Assembly (NCBI RefSeq): GCF_000718005.1
Contig: NZ_JODV01000001.1
Direction: 5' to 3' (one strand)
Length of the DNA stretch: 64,000 nt
Source: Actinoalloteichus_B caeruleus
GTDB taxonomy: Bacteria > Actinomycetota > Actinomycetes > Mycobacteriales > Pseudonocardiaceae
The position numbers and the translations under genes are program-made. This document shows positions 8,817 to 16,976 of the stretch, one piece after another. The notes under the pieces were generated by a model. The model was not told the origin of the DNA. It did no database searches and saw only the letters and a list, made by a program, of their open reading frames with translations. The first letter of the stretch is position 1, and the number at the start of each line of letters is the position of its first letter.

Positions 8817-10415
8817 GTGAGCGTCCCCGCACCGCACACCACGGCCACCCCGTCGCCCGCCGGTGAGGGGGTGGTGGGCGTGGGTGAGATCCCGCCGGTG
8901 GAACCGCCCGACGGTGGTCGTGAGACGGCGCTCGCCAGGCTCAACCGGCCGATGCCCGCCGACCGCCTGCGCGGTTGGGTCGTGGCGCTCACCCTCACCC
9001 TGGTCGGCGGGGTGATCCGCTTCTGGAACCTCGGCCACCCGACGGACCAGGGCACGCCGATCTTCGACGAGAAGCACTACGTGCCGCACGCCTGGCAGGT
9101 GCTGCGCAACGGCGGGGTGGAGGACAACCCCGGCTACCGGCTCATCGTGCACCCCCCGTTGGGCAAGCACCTCATCGCGGTCGGGGAGTGGCTGTTCGGG
9201 TACACGGCCTGGGGTTGGCGGTTCAGCGCCGCCGTCGCCGGGACCGTGTCGATCCTGCTGATCGTCCGGATCGGTCGCCGGCTCACCCGCTCGACGTTCC
9301 TCGGTGGGATCGCGGGGGTGCTGCTGATCGCCGACGGGGTCAGCCACGTGCAGTCGCGGGTGGGGATGCTGGACATCTTCCTCGCGGTCCTCGTCCTCGC
9401 CGCGTTCGGTTGCCTGCTCGTGGACCGCGACCAGGTCCGTGATCGCCTGGCGGTCGTCGTGCGGGAGGGGCGGACCGGGGACAGCGTCTGGGGCCCCCGG
9501 CTCGGTGTGCGGTGGTGGCGGCTCGGCGCGGGTGTGCTGCTCGGCCTGGCCTGCGGGGTCAAGTGGTCCGGCGGGTACTTCCTGGCCGCGTTCGCGGTGC
9601 TCTGCGTGTTCTGGGACTACACGGCCCGACGGGCCGCCGGGGTGGACCGGCCCTTCCTCGGGGCGGCGCGTCGGGATCTCGGACCCGGGCTGTGGGCGTT
9701 CGTGGCGGTGCCGATCGCCACCTACCTGGCCACCTGGTGGGCCTGGTTCGGGTCGGAGACGGCCTTCGACCGGCACGCGGTCGGCGACGGGGTCGGCACC
9801 TCGTCCGCCTTCTGGTTCGTCCCCGACGCGTTGCGGGCGTTGTGGTTCAACAGCGGCAGCGTGCTGGACTTCCACAACGGCCTGGTCACCGACCCGGACG
9901 ACCCGCACGCCTGGGAGTCGAAGCCGTGGACGTGGCCGATGGGGCTGCGGGCGATGCTCTACTACTACGACGGTTCGGTGACCGGCTGCGGGCAGGACGA
10001 GTGCGTGGGCGCGCTGATGCTGATCGGCACGCCGGCGATGTACTGGCTGGTGTTCCCGATGCTGGCCTGGGCGTTGTGGCGGGCGGTCACCCGCTACGAC
10101 TGGCGGTACACGGCGGTGTTGGTCGGTTACCTGGCGGGCTGGCTCCCGTGGTTCTCGAACCTGGACCGCCAGATGTACTTCTTCTACATCACCCCGGTCG
10201 CGCCGTTCCTGGTGCTCGGTCTGACCCTGGTGCTCGGCCAGATCCTCGGCCCGGCGCGCCGGGGAACGGAACGGCGTGGCACGGGCCTGCTGGTGGTGGC
10301 GCTCTACGTCGGACTGGTGGTGGCCAACTTCGTGTGGTTGTGGCCGGTGCTGGTGGGTGAGCCGATCACGCCGTGGCGGTGGAACGCGGAGCTGTGGCTG
10401 CCCTCGTGGCGGTAG
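8817..10415 (+). CDS. pmt: Protein O-mannosyltransferase (dolichyl-phosphate-mannose type)
   Basis: Integral membrane glycosyltransferase that transfers mannose from polyprenyl-phosphate-mannose to Ser/Thr of exported proteins. The 532-residue product has a cytosolic N-terminal tail, then many membrane segments starting about residue 55. The first extracytoplasmic loop holds the conserved acidic FDEKHYVPHAW and HPPLGKHLI motifs, followed by SRVGMLDIFLA, and the C-terminal region carries MYFFYITPVAPF. GTG at 8817 is chosen over upstream in-frame codons because those overlap rsmI and its promoter. Length and motifs match actinobacterial Pmt (Rv1002c type). Confidence 0.93.
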   Translation: MSVPAPHTTATPSPAGEGVVGVGEIPPVEPPDGGRETALARLNRPMPADRLRGWVVALTLTLVGGVIRFWNLGHPTDQGTPIFDEKHYVPHAWQVLRNGGVEDNPGYRLIVHPPLGKHLIAVGEWLFGYTAWGWRFSAAVAGTVSILLIVRIGRRLTRSTFLGGIAGVLLIADGVSHVQSRVGMLDIFLAVLVLAAFGCLLVDRDQVRDRLAVVVREGRTGDSVWGPRLGVRWWRLGAGVLLGLACGVKWSGGYFLAAFAVLCVFWDYTARRAAGVDRPFLGAARRDLGPGLWAFVAVPIATYLATWWAWFGSETAFDRHAVGDGVGTSSAFWFVPDALRALWFNSGSVLDFHNGLVTDPDDPHAWESKPWTWPMGLRAMLYYYDGSVTGCGQDECVGALMLIGTPAMYWLVFPMLAWALWRAVTRYDWRYTAVLVGYLAGWLPWFSNLDRQMYFFYITPVAPFLVLGLTLVLGQILGPARRGTERRGTGLLVVALYVGLVVANFVWLWPVLVGEPITPWRWNAELWLPSWR

Positions 10416-10459
10416 CCGGCCCGCCGGGCCAGGGTGCTGGTGGCGGTGGGTGCGCGGGA

Positions 10460-10487
10460 CGGCCCGGGGTCGGGTTCGGCCGGGCCG
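10460..10487. terminator. GC-rich hairpin between convergent pmt and TetR gene
   Basis: CGGCCCGG (10460-10467) and CCGGGCCG (10480-10487) form an 8-bp stem with a 12-nt loop in the 99-bp gap between convergent genes. There is no U-run. Confidence 0.35.
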
Positions 10488-10514
10488 CCCGGCTCCCCGG
10501 GTGGCCGTGCCCGG

Positions 10515-11174
10515 TCACGGGGTGGACAGGATCCCGCGCAGCACCAGCTCCACCGCTTCCTCGACGTCCAGCGGGGGTTCGGGGCGGACCAGCCGCTCGG
10601 TGATGATCCCGTCGATCATGGCCAGCAACAACCGGGCGCGGCGCTCCGGGTCCGGCGCGCCGAGCCCGCGCAGCCACCGGCCGCCCAGCTCCCAGAAGAA
10701 CCGGGTGCGTTCGGTGATCTCCCGTCTCACCTCGGGGCGGACCCCGGCCTCGGCGAACAGCGCCCGACGGGCGAGGGTGAGGTCACGTCCGACGCCGAGC
10801 ATCTGGTCGAGGAACCCGACCAGGTAGGCGACGAGCTGGTCGGGGGTGGCCGGGGCCTGGGCTCCGGCGGCCCCCGCCACGAGTGCCTCCTCCTCGGCGA
10901 GGATGTGGTCGAGCACCCCGGCGACGAGAGCGTCGCGGGTGCGGAACAGGTTCGAGGTCGAACCGGCGGGCAGACCGGCCGCCTCGTCCACCGCGCGGTG
11001 GGTCAGCGCCCGGGGGCCGCCCCCGGCCAGCAACCGGACCGCCCCTGCCAACACCTGGTCCCGCCGGGTGGACGAGGGATCCGCCCGTCGGTGCGGCGGG
11101 GGCGGCGCCCCCCGTGCCCCGCCGTCGGGGTTCCCTGGTCGGACCGCCCTGGCCTCCGCCACCTCGCTCCTCAC
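10515..11174 (-). CDS. TetR-family transcriptional regulator
   Basis: About 219 residues. An N-terminal helix-turn-helix (QVLAGAVRLLAGGGPRALTH, then RAVDEAAGLPAGSTSNLFRT) is followed by a helical ligand-binding C-terminal domain of the actinobacterial TetR_C type. The start is uncertain: GTG at 11174 abuts GGGAGGA, and GTG at 11162 has AGGAG four bases upstream. It is divergent from the FAD monooxygenase at 11370, whose promoter contains a short perfect palindrome, so it probably represses that enzyme and is relieved by its substrate. This is inference from gene order. Confidence 0.85.
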   Translation of the reverse strand: MRSEVAEARAVRPGNPDGGARGAPPPPHRRADPSSTRRDQVLAGAVRLLAGGGPRALTHRAVDEAAGLPAGSTSNLFRTRDALVAGVLDHILAEEEALVAGAAGAQAPATPDQLVAYLVGFLDQMLGVGRDLTLARRALFAEAGVRPEVRREITERTRFFWELGGRWLRGLGAPDPERRARLLLAMIDGIITERLVRPEPPLDVEEAVELVLRGILSTP

Positions 11175-11347
11175 TCCTCCCGTGGCCTCTCGTGACGAGC
11201 CAGCGTCGCAGGCGGAGCGGGCCGCCACCGCTCCGGGTGGCCGCCACCCCGCTCGGGAAGCGGGACGTCCACGCCCGCGAGCCGCTGCGGTGTCGGTGGC
11301 CACCGGACGATGACCGCCGCTTCCCGGATCCCCGCGCACCACTGCTC

Positions 11348-11361
11348 ACTACAGGTGTAGT
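11348..11361. promoter_or_regulatory. Candidate TetR operator on the monooxygenase promoter
   Basis: ACTACA-GG-TGTAGT is a perfect 6+6 palindrome. It overlaps TAGTTT (11358-11363), a -10 hexamer whose 6-nt spacing places the transcription start at the monooxygenase ATG (11370). Confidence 0.6.
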
Positions 11362-11369
11362 TTACGGGC

Positions 11370-12428
11370 ATGGGAAGACGAGCTGTCGTCGTGGGAGGCG
11401 GCATCGCGGGCCTGGCCTGCGCCGCCGCGCTGGGACATCGCGGGTGGGACGTGTCGGTGTGGGAACGCGACCACGCCCACCGCCCCGAGGGCACCGCGCT
11501 GGGCATGTGGCCCGCCGCGCAGCGGGCCCTGGAACGGCTGGGGGTGGTGGACGAGCTGCGGCGGGTCGCGGTCCGGCAGGGTTCGTTCGTCCTCCGTTCC
11601 TCGACCGGCAGGGTCCTGGGAGGCACCGACGCCGAACGCATGGAACGACGCGCGGGCCTGCCGACCGTGCTGGTCGCCAGGCCGACGTTGCTGGCCACCC
11701 TCAACGCGGCGGTCCCCGAGGGCATCGTCCGGTTCGGGGCCGAGATCGACGACCCGAGCGCGCTGCTCGCCGACTGCGACCTGCTCGTCGGCGCGGACGG
11801 CATCCGCGGCGTCGTCCGGCCGGCCTTCTTCGGCGACCGCACCGAGGTGCGGTACGCCGGGGGGGTCGCGTGGCGGGGCGTGGCACCCATCGAGGTCGAG
11901 GGGCACGGTGAGATCTGGGGGCGGCGGTCGCTGTTCGGGCTGACGGGCATCTCCCCGGGCAGGACGAACTGGTACGCCACCATTCGCGGCCCCGAGGACG
12001 CGCCGCCCCCGCCCGACGACCTGGCCCACGTCCGCCAGTTCTTCGGGGACTGGCCGGACCCGGTCCCCCAACTGCTGGCGGCGATGGACGGCGAGACCAT
12101 CCTGCGCAACCGGCTCTACGAGCTGCGCCCACCGCTGCGGTCCTTCGTCGCCGGCCGGGTGGCGCTGGTGGGGGACGCCGCGCACGCGATGCCCCCCAAC
12201 CTGGGGCAGGGCGCCTGCCAGGCCCTGGTGGACGCCGTCACGCTGGCCGACAGCGTGGGCGACGGATCGGATGTCCCGGCCGGGCTTCGCGCCTACGACC
12301 GGGCGCGCCGCCGGCCCGCGCAACGGGTGGCCGCCGGCGCGCACCTGCTGTCCCGGGTCGCCCAGGCGGACCGGCTGGCGACGCCGAGGAACGCCCTGGC
12401 ACGCCTGCTCCTCCCCCGGCCACGCTGA
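11370..12428 (+). CDS. FAD-dependent monooxygenase (PHBH/UbiH fold)
   Basis: Group A flavin monooxygenase of 352 residues, expected to hydroxylate an aromatic or related small molecule with NAD(P)H and O2. The N-terminal Rossmann motif is VVVGGGIAGLACA (about residues 6-18), the DG motif is LLVGADGIR, and the second FAD motif is VALVGDAAHAMPPNLGQGACQAL, all intact. The ATG at 11370 lies six nucleotides after a -10 hexamer, so it is probably leaderless. It is divergent from a TetR regulator. The substrate cannot be inferred; tetracycline-inactivating enzymes share this fold but nothing here is specific for them. Confidence 0.88.
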   Translation: MGRRAVVVGGGIAGLACAAALGHRGWDVSVWERDHAHRPEGTALGMWPAAQRALERLGVVDELRRVAVRQGSFVLRSSTGRVLGGTDAERMERRAGLPTVLVARPTLLATLNAAVPEGIVRFGAEIDDPSALLADCDLLVGADGIRGVVRPAFFGDRTEVRYAGGVAWRGVAPIEVEGHGEIWGRRSLFGLTGISPGRTNWYATIRGPEDAPPPPDDLAHVRQFFGDWPDPVPQLLAAMDGETILRNRLYELRPPLRSFVAGRVALVGDAAHAMPPNLGQGACQALVDAVTLADSVGDGSDVPAGLRAYDRARRRPAQRVAAGAHLLSRVAQADRLATPRNALARLLLPRPR

Positions 12429-12497
12429 CCCCGCGGTCGGGCGCGGAATCGGAACCGGGGGAGGCGGGCCGGACCCGGCGCGCCCACGGCGACGCCA

Positions 12498-12535
12498 CGG
12501 CTGGTTCCGGCCCCCGACCACCCCGGAACCAGCCG
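12498..12535. terminator. Strong bidirectional hairpin between convergent genes
   Basis: A perfect 13-bp stem (12498-12510 with 12523-12535; core GGCTGGTTCCGG / CCGGAACCAGCC) and a 12-nt loop lie between the convergent monooxygenase and ABC permease genes. Confidence 0.75.
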
Positions 12536-12548
12536 CCCGCCCACCGGA

Positions 12549-13280
12549 TCAGGCCCAGCGGAAGAACCGGGCGGCCACCACGCTCCCGAGGACCGTCCAC
12601 CCGATGAGCACCCCCACGTGCAGCGGGCTCGGCCACTCGCCCACCACCGTGGCGTCGAGGGCCTGGACCAGGGCGCCGAGCGGGACGAAGTCGCTGATGG
12701 CCCGCACCAGGTCGGGCATCGCCGGCCCGGGGGTCCAGGTCCCGGCGAAGAACGCCATCGGGAAGAACAGGGCGTTGCCCACGCCCGAGGCGACGCGGCC
12801 GTTCGAGCACAGCGCGGCCGACACCAGGCCCAGCGACATCAGGCAGCCGATTCCCAGGACGAGGACGAGGAGGTAACCGACGAGGGTCCCTGGGGCGCTC
12901 AGCCCGAACGCGAGGCCGCCGACGAGGTGGACGAGGATGATCGACACGGCCGCCGCCCCGCAGTTGACGGCGGCCTGCGCCGCCAGCACGACCGACGGCC
13001 GGGCCGGCGTCGCCGACAGCCGGCGGAGCACCCCCTGCTCCCGGTAGGTGGCCATGAAGGTGGGCAGGCTGACCAGCGCGGTCATCGCGACGCCCATGCT
13101 GATCGCGATCGGCGCGTAGATGTCGATGAGCGCGCGTCCCCCGAAGTCCTCGTCCCCCAACGGGATCAGACCGATCAGGACCATCAGCAGCGCGGGGAAG
13201 ATCGGGGCGAACCCGGCCGCGACGGGATCGCGGAGGAAGAGGCGGACTTCGGTGGTGACGGTGGTCCGGACAGCGGACAT
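12549..13280 (-). CDS. ABC-2 type exporter permease
   Basis: A 243-residue membrane protein with six predicted membrane segments and the ABC-2 layout. A cytosolic N-terminus (VRLFLRDPVAAGFAPIFPAL) is followed by a loop reading TYREQGVLRRLSATPARPSV, the coupling helix typical of the family. It ends GWTVLGSVVAARFFRWA. ATG at 13280 has GGGGGA upstream. Its ATPase partner lies 295 bp upstream on the same strand. The pair closely resembles the ABC-2 pair at 36.9-38.6 kb, including the C-terminal RxFRW ending. Substrate unknown; probably a drug or lipid-like molecule. Confidence 0.88.
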   Translation of the reverse strand: MSAVRTTVTTEVRLFLRDPVAAGFAPIFPALLMVLIGLIPLGDEDFGGRALIDIYAPIAISMGVAMTALVSLPTFMATYREQGVLRRLSATPARPSVVLAAQAAVNCGAAAVSIILVHLVGGLAFGLSAPGTLVGYLLVLVLGIGCLMSLGLVSAALCSNGRVASGVGNALFFPMAFFAGTWTPGPAMPDLVRAISDFVPLGALVQALDATVVGEWPSPLHVGVLIGWTVLGSVVAARFFRWA

Positions 13281-13575
13281 GGTGGTCCCCCAGGAGAACG
13301 TGAGCGGTGGTGGCGCGGTGATCGCGCCGGACGGACGTTGGGACGAGCCGGCGGCCCGACCGAGGGCGGCGGGCGGCTGAGCGGCCGTTCGGCGGACGAC
13401 CAGGATGTCGAGGCGGGAGCGGGCGACCCGCCGTTCGCCGGGGCCGGGGCCGGTGCGCCTACCGGTCGGGTTTCCGACAGCGGGGCGGGAGGAGTTCCCG
13501 GGGGTCGGTGCTGACGACCACGGGCCGGGAGCGGGCCGGAGCGTTGGTGGCGCGAGGTGCGGAGCGGGTGGTTCG

Positions 13576-14487
13576 TCAGGCGGCGGCGCGGTCGGCGCCG
13601 GTCAGTTCCACGAAGGCGTCGTCGAGACCGGGTTGGTTGACCCGCAGGTCGGTCACCCGGACTCCCCTGAGGTGCAGGGCCTCGTAGATCTCGGTCAGGC
13701 TGTCCTCGCCGCCGACGACGACCAGGTGCTCACCGCGCCGCTCCACCCCGCTGACCGTCGGCAGCTGGGCGACGAGGTCCTCCACCCGCTCCCCCACCGC
13801 CCGGAACCGGATGCGGTGCGGGAGCCCGGACCGGCGGACCAACCCCGCGGCGGTGTCGATGGCCACCGTCTGGCCGGCGTCGATCACGGCGAGCCGGTCG
13901 CAGAGCCGCTCGGCCTCGTCCATGAAGTGCGTGACGATCAGCAGGGTCACCCCGGAGTCCCGGATGCTCTCGATCAGCCCCCACGTGTCCCGGCGGGCCT
14001 GCGGGTCGAGCCCGGTGGTCAACTCGTCGAGAACCGCGACCTTGGGCCGACCGACGAGGGCCAGCGCCACCGAGAGGCGCTGCTTCTGGCCACCGGAGAG
14101 CTTCCCGAAGCGGGAGTTCACCTTGTCCCCGAGGCCGAGCCGGTCCACCAGGTCCCGCCAGTCGACGGGATTCGGGTAGAAGGAGCTGTAGAGGCGCATC
14201 GCCTCGGCGACGGTGATCTTGTCCGGCAACCGGCTCTCCTGGAGCTGCACGCCAACCCGCTCCCGCACGGCCTGCCGGTCCCGAGCCGGGTCGAGACCGA
14301 GGACCTTCACCGCGCCACCGTCCCGCTCGCGCAGCCCGGTCAGGCACTCCACGCTCGTGCTCTTCCCCGCCCCGTTCGGGCCGAGGATGCCGAAGATCTC
14401 CCCCTCCTCCACGCTGAACTCGACGTCGTGGACGACCGCCCGCCCGCCGTAGCTCTTGCGGAGACCCCTGATGTCGATCACCGTCAT
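13576..14487 (-). CDS. ABC transporter ATP-binding protein (ABC-2 exporter)
   Basis: Cytosolic ATPase of 303 residues that would power the ABC-2 permease at 12549-13280. Walker A is GPNGAGKS, the signature is LSGGQKQR, Walker B is VAVLDELTTGLD and the switch His is in VTHFMDEAERLCDR. The C-terminal about 80 residues form the accessory domain seen in DrrA/CcmA-like ATPases. It is a close relative of the ATPase at 36941-37849: the two share long near-identical blocks around the signature and Walker B. ATG at 14487 follows GAGAGGG. Confidence 0.9.
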   Translation of the reverse strand: MTVIDIRGLRKSYGGRAVVHDVEFSVEEGEIFGILGPNGAGKSTSVECLTGLRERDGGAVKVLGLDPARDRQAVRERVGVQLQESRLPDKITVAEAMRLYSSFYPNPVDWRDLVDRLGLGDKVNSRFGKLSGGQKQRLSVALALVGRPKVAVLDELTTGLDPQARRDTWGLIESIRDSGVTLLIVTHFMDEAERLCDRLAVIDAGQTVAIDTAAGLVRRSGLPHRIRFRAVGERVEDLVAQLPTVSGVERRGEHLVVVGGEDSLTEIYEALHLRGVRVTDLRVNQPGLDDAFVELTGADRAAA

Positions 14488-14522
14488 GGTTCACCCTCTC
14501 GTCTCTGTGGTTCCGGTTGGTG

Positions 14523-15266
14523 TCAGGAGGTCGGCCGGCGCAGCGGCATGTCCCGCATCAGCCGGTGGTTGAGCAGGAGCATCACGGCGACCGCGGCGAT
14601 CCCCAGCGGAACGCTGGCCGCCGTGGGGAGTGGTTCGATGCCCAGCGCGTCGTAGGCCTGGCCGACCCAGCCGACGCCGAGCAACGCCTCGGGCAGCAGC
14701 CCGAGCAGCAGGCAGGGCAGCAGGAGTCCCAGCCCGCCCCAACCGCCGTACCTGCCGAAGACGGAGCCGATCAACCAACCCAGGACCATGAAGGCGGCCA
14801 GGGCGATGAAGTGCTCCAGGAAGACCGTGCCCACCTGGGTCGAGCCGTCGAACAGGTGCGGGGTGCGGTAGGTGATCGGGATGCCCGTCCCGTCGAGGAC
14901 GAACCACTCGACGAGGAACAGGCCGGCGATCACCGCCGCGGCGACGGCAGCGCCACCGAGGGCCAGGGTGGTTCCCGCCCAGAAGAGCTGGCGGCGGGTC
15001 ACTCCCATCGGCAGGTAGTGCGCGAGCAGGGTGCTGGTGACGATGAGCGCGAGCGAGCCGAGGAAGAAGCGGGGGGAGCTGTTGGCCAGGAGCTCCGCGT
15101 GGCTGGTGGATTCGTCGGTCCGCTCGCCGAGGCCCAGCTCCACGTAGGCGATGACCGTGAAGACGGCGATGGCGATCGCGAGGTAGAGGGCGCTGATCCA
15201 CAGCATCGTGGGAGCGACCAGGCGGGTGACCGTGAGCGCGGGGCTACGTCGGGTCGTGGTGGTCAT
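14523..15266 (-). CDS. Multi-spanning membrane protein, ABC permease of the GntR-regulated operon
   Basis: 247 residues with six hydrophobic segments (first TMLWISALYLAIAIAVFTVI, last IAAVAVMLLLN). No named family motif is recognised. Its ATG (15266) overlaps the stop of the upstream ABC ATPase (stop at 15263) by four bases, so it is translationally coupled and most likely the membrane subunit of that exporter. The small basic loop GVTRRQLFWAGT resembles the coupling loop of ABC-2-type permeases. The three-gene order GntR-ATPase-membrane protein matches YtrA-type operons. Confidence 0.75.
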   Translation of the reverse strand: MTTTTRRSPALTVTRLVAPTMLWISALYLAIAIAVFTVIAYVELGLGERTDESTSHAELLANSSPRFFLGSLALIVTSTLLAHYLPMGVTRRQLFWAGTTLALGGAAVAAAVIAGLFLVEWFVLDGTGIPITYRTPHLFDGSTQVGTVFLEHFIALAAFMVLGWLIGSVFGRYGGWGGLGLLLPCLLLGLLPEALLGVGWVGQAYDALGIEPLPTAASVPLGIAAVAVMLLLNHRLMRDMPLRRPTS

Positions 15267-16144
15267 CGCCGGTCCTTCCGGGTGAGGTGGACGAACAGGT
15301 CCTGGAGGCGCACCGGTCCGGCCTCGACGCCGGCCGCCCTGGCACGGGAGAGGGCGTCCTCGTCGAGGTCCCCGTAGACGGTGATCGACTTGGTACCGCC
15401 GAGGACCTGCTCGTTGAGGACGGTGAGGCCGTGGCGCAGGTCGTCGACGGCCTGGGCCGGCCCGGTCAGGCTGACTCCCCGGCTCCGGAGGTCGTCGGTG
15501 TCCTCGTGCACGAGCAGTCGCCCCTCGTCGAGGATGAGGACCTCCTCGAACAACGAGTCCACCTCCTCCACGAGGTGGGAGGACATGATCACCGTGCGGG
15601 GATGGGCCATGTAGTCGGCGAGCACCTCGTCGTAGAAGGCGTAGCGGGAGGGCGCGTCCAGCCCGACGTAGGCCTCGTCGAAGATCGTGACCGGCGCCCG
15701 GGACGCCAGCCCGACGATGATGTTGAGCGCCGACCTCTTCCCCAGCGAGAGCGAGGAGATCCGCTTCCGCCGCGGGAGTTCGAAGAGGTCGACGAGGCGG
15801 TCCGCGTACTCCTGGTCCCAGCGGGGGCGCAGCGCGGCGGCGGTCCGGAGGAAGCTCCCGACCTTCCATATCTCGTCACCGGAGTCCTTGATCCGGTCCT
15901 GGACCAGGCAGACGTCCGGCATGATCCTCGGGTTCTCGAACGGGTCCTCCCCGTCCACGAGCAGGGTGCCGGCCGTGGGCTTCGCGAGGGAGGCGACCAG
16001 CGATAAGAGCGAGGTCTTCCCGGAGCCGTTGCGTCCGATGAGGCCGTAGATCCCACCTCCGGCGAGGCGGAAGTCGATCCCGCGCAGCGCGGGGGATCCC
16101 CGGTAGTCCAGCCGCAGGTCCCGGGCTTCGATCGAGTAGGTCAC
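15263..16144 (-). CDS. ABC transporter ATP-binding protein (YtrB-like)
   Basis: 293-residue cytosolic ATPase with Walker A GRNGSGKT. The signature segment reads SLSLGKRSALNI, lacking the usual SGGQ, and Walker B is VTIFDEAYVGLDAPSR with Tyr where Pro is normal. The switch His is in SSHLVEEVD. Such deviations are common in YtrB-like ATPases, so activity is still expected. The GTG start at 16144 overlaps the GntR gene stop (GTGA), and its own stop overlaps the next gene's ATG, giving a tightly coupled three-gene operon. Confidence 0.85.
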   Translation of the reverse strand: MTYSIEARDLRLDYRGSPALRGIDFRLAGGGIYGLIGRNGSGKTSLLSLVASLAKPTAGTLLVDGEDPFENPRIMPDVCLVQDRIKDSGDEIWKVGSFLRTAAALRPRWDQEYADRLVDLFELPRRKRISSLSLGKRSALNIIVGLASRAPVTIFDEAYVGLDAPSRYAFYDEVLADYMAHPRTVIMSSHLVEEVDSLFEEVLILDEGRLLVHEDTDDLRSRGVSLTGPAQAVDDLRHGLTVLNEQVLGGTKSITVYGDLDEDALSRARAAGVEAGPVRLQDLFVHLTRKDRR

Positions 16145-16506
16145 TTCTGGGTCCCCCTTCCGGTCTCGATGTGCCGCACCACGTCGTCGAGCGAGATGCC
16201 GAGGACCCGCGCCTCGGCCAGCATCACGTCGACGACCTCCCGGAAGAAGCGCTCCCGGCGCTGGGCCAACAGCACCGGCCTGGCCTCCCCGCTGACGAAC
16301 ATCCCTATTCCCCGCCTCTTGTAGAGCACGCCCTCGTCGATCAGCTGGCGGAAGGCCTTGGCCGCCGTCGCCGGGTTGATCCGGTAGAAGGCCGCGTACT
16401 GGTTGGTCGACATGACCTGCGTGTCCGCCGAGAGCTCTCCGGAGAGCACGTCGTTTTTGATCTTGTCCGCGATCTGTTGGTAGATCGGACTCCGGTCATC
16501 GAACAC
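16141..16506 (-). CDS. GntR-family regulator, YtrA subfamily
   Basis: A short (121-residue) GntR protein: winged HTH (PIYQQIADKIKNDVLSGEL, then MSTNQYAAFYRINPATAAKA) and only a small two-helix C-terminal dimerisation part, as in the YtrA group that controls ABC exporters. A GGAGGA element sits 12 nt before the ATG. It is the first gene of an overlapping operon with the ATPase and membrane protein. It probably represses its own operon through the inverted repeat at 16537-16558 and responds to a cell-envelope stress or antibiotic signal; that part is inference from the subfamily. Confidence 0.88.
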   Translation of the reverse strand: MFDDRSPIYQQIADKIKNDVLSGELSADTQVMSTNQYAAFYRINPATAAKAFRQLIDEGVLYKRRGIGMFVSGEARPVLLAQRRERFFREVVDVMLAEARVLGISLDDVVRHIETGRGTQK

Positions 16507-16536
16507 GTACGTCCTCCGGCGTCCTTGGGTTCGTTA

Positions 16537-16558
16537 CTCATGTAGTGAACCACATGAG
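16537..16558. promoter_or_regulatory. Candidate operator of the YtrA-type operon
   Basis: CTCATGT (16537-16543) and ACATGAG (16552-16558) are perfect 7-bp complements with an 8-nt spacer, 31 bp upstream of the GntR start codon, in an otherwise gene-free region. The remaining stretch 16559-16976 contains nothing I can support. Confidence 0.55.
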
Positions 16559-16976
16559 GAGTAGACACGACAAGGACGATTCCCGGCGTGCGACCGACGA
16601 AAGGGGCTCCACCACCAGGAGAAGGCCGCTGACCTGCGACGGAAGCGCGCGCACTGACCGCGAGAACCCCCGGGGCCACCATGCCGACAGGAGCCCGGAC
16701 CCTCCGGGTGGGCGAGAGGTTCCCGCCACGACCGACGAACCCCCCACCGCCACGGGGGACCCAGGCAAGAACCGCCCCACGGGGACAGGGGGCGGGCCGA
16801 CGCCGTCCCGGGAACCCGCGATCGAGGGCCCCGTCGGGAACGGGCGCCCCCCGCCAGCCCAGCCGGAGGAACGCACCACGTGCCGGGCGGAGCCGCGCCG
16901 GAGCCCGACCCCGGTCACGCGGACACGCGGGACCCCCCGGCGGGCGCGACCGGGTCACCGAGGTCGACGAGGCGGG

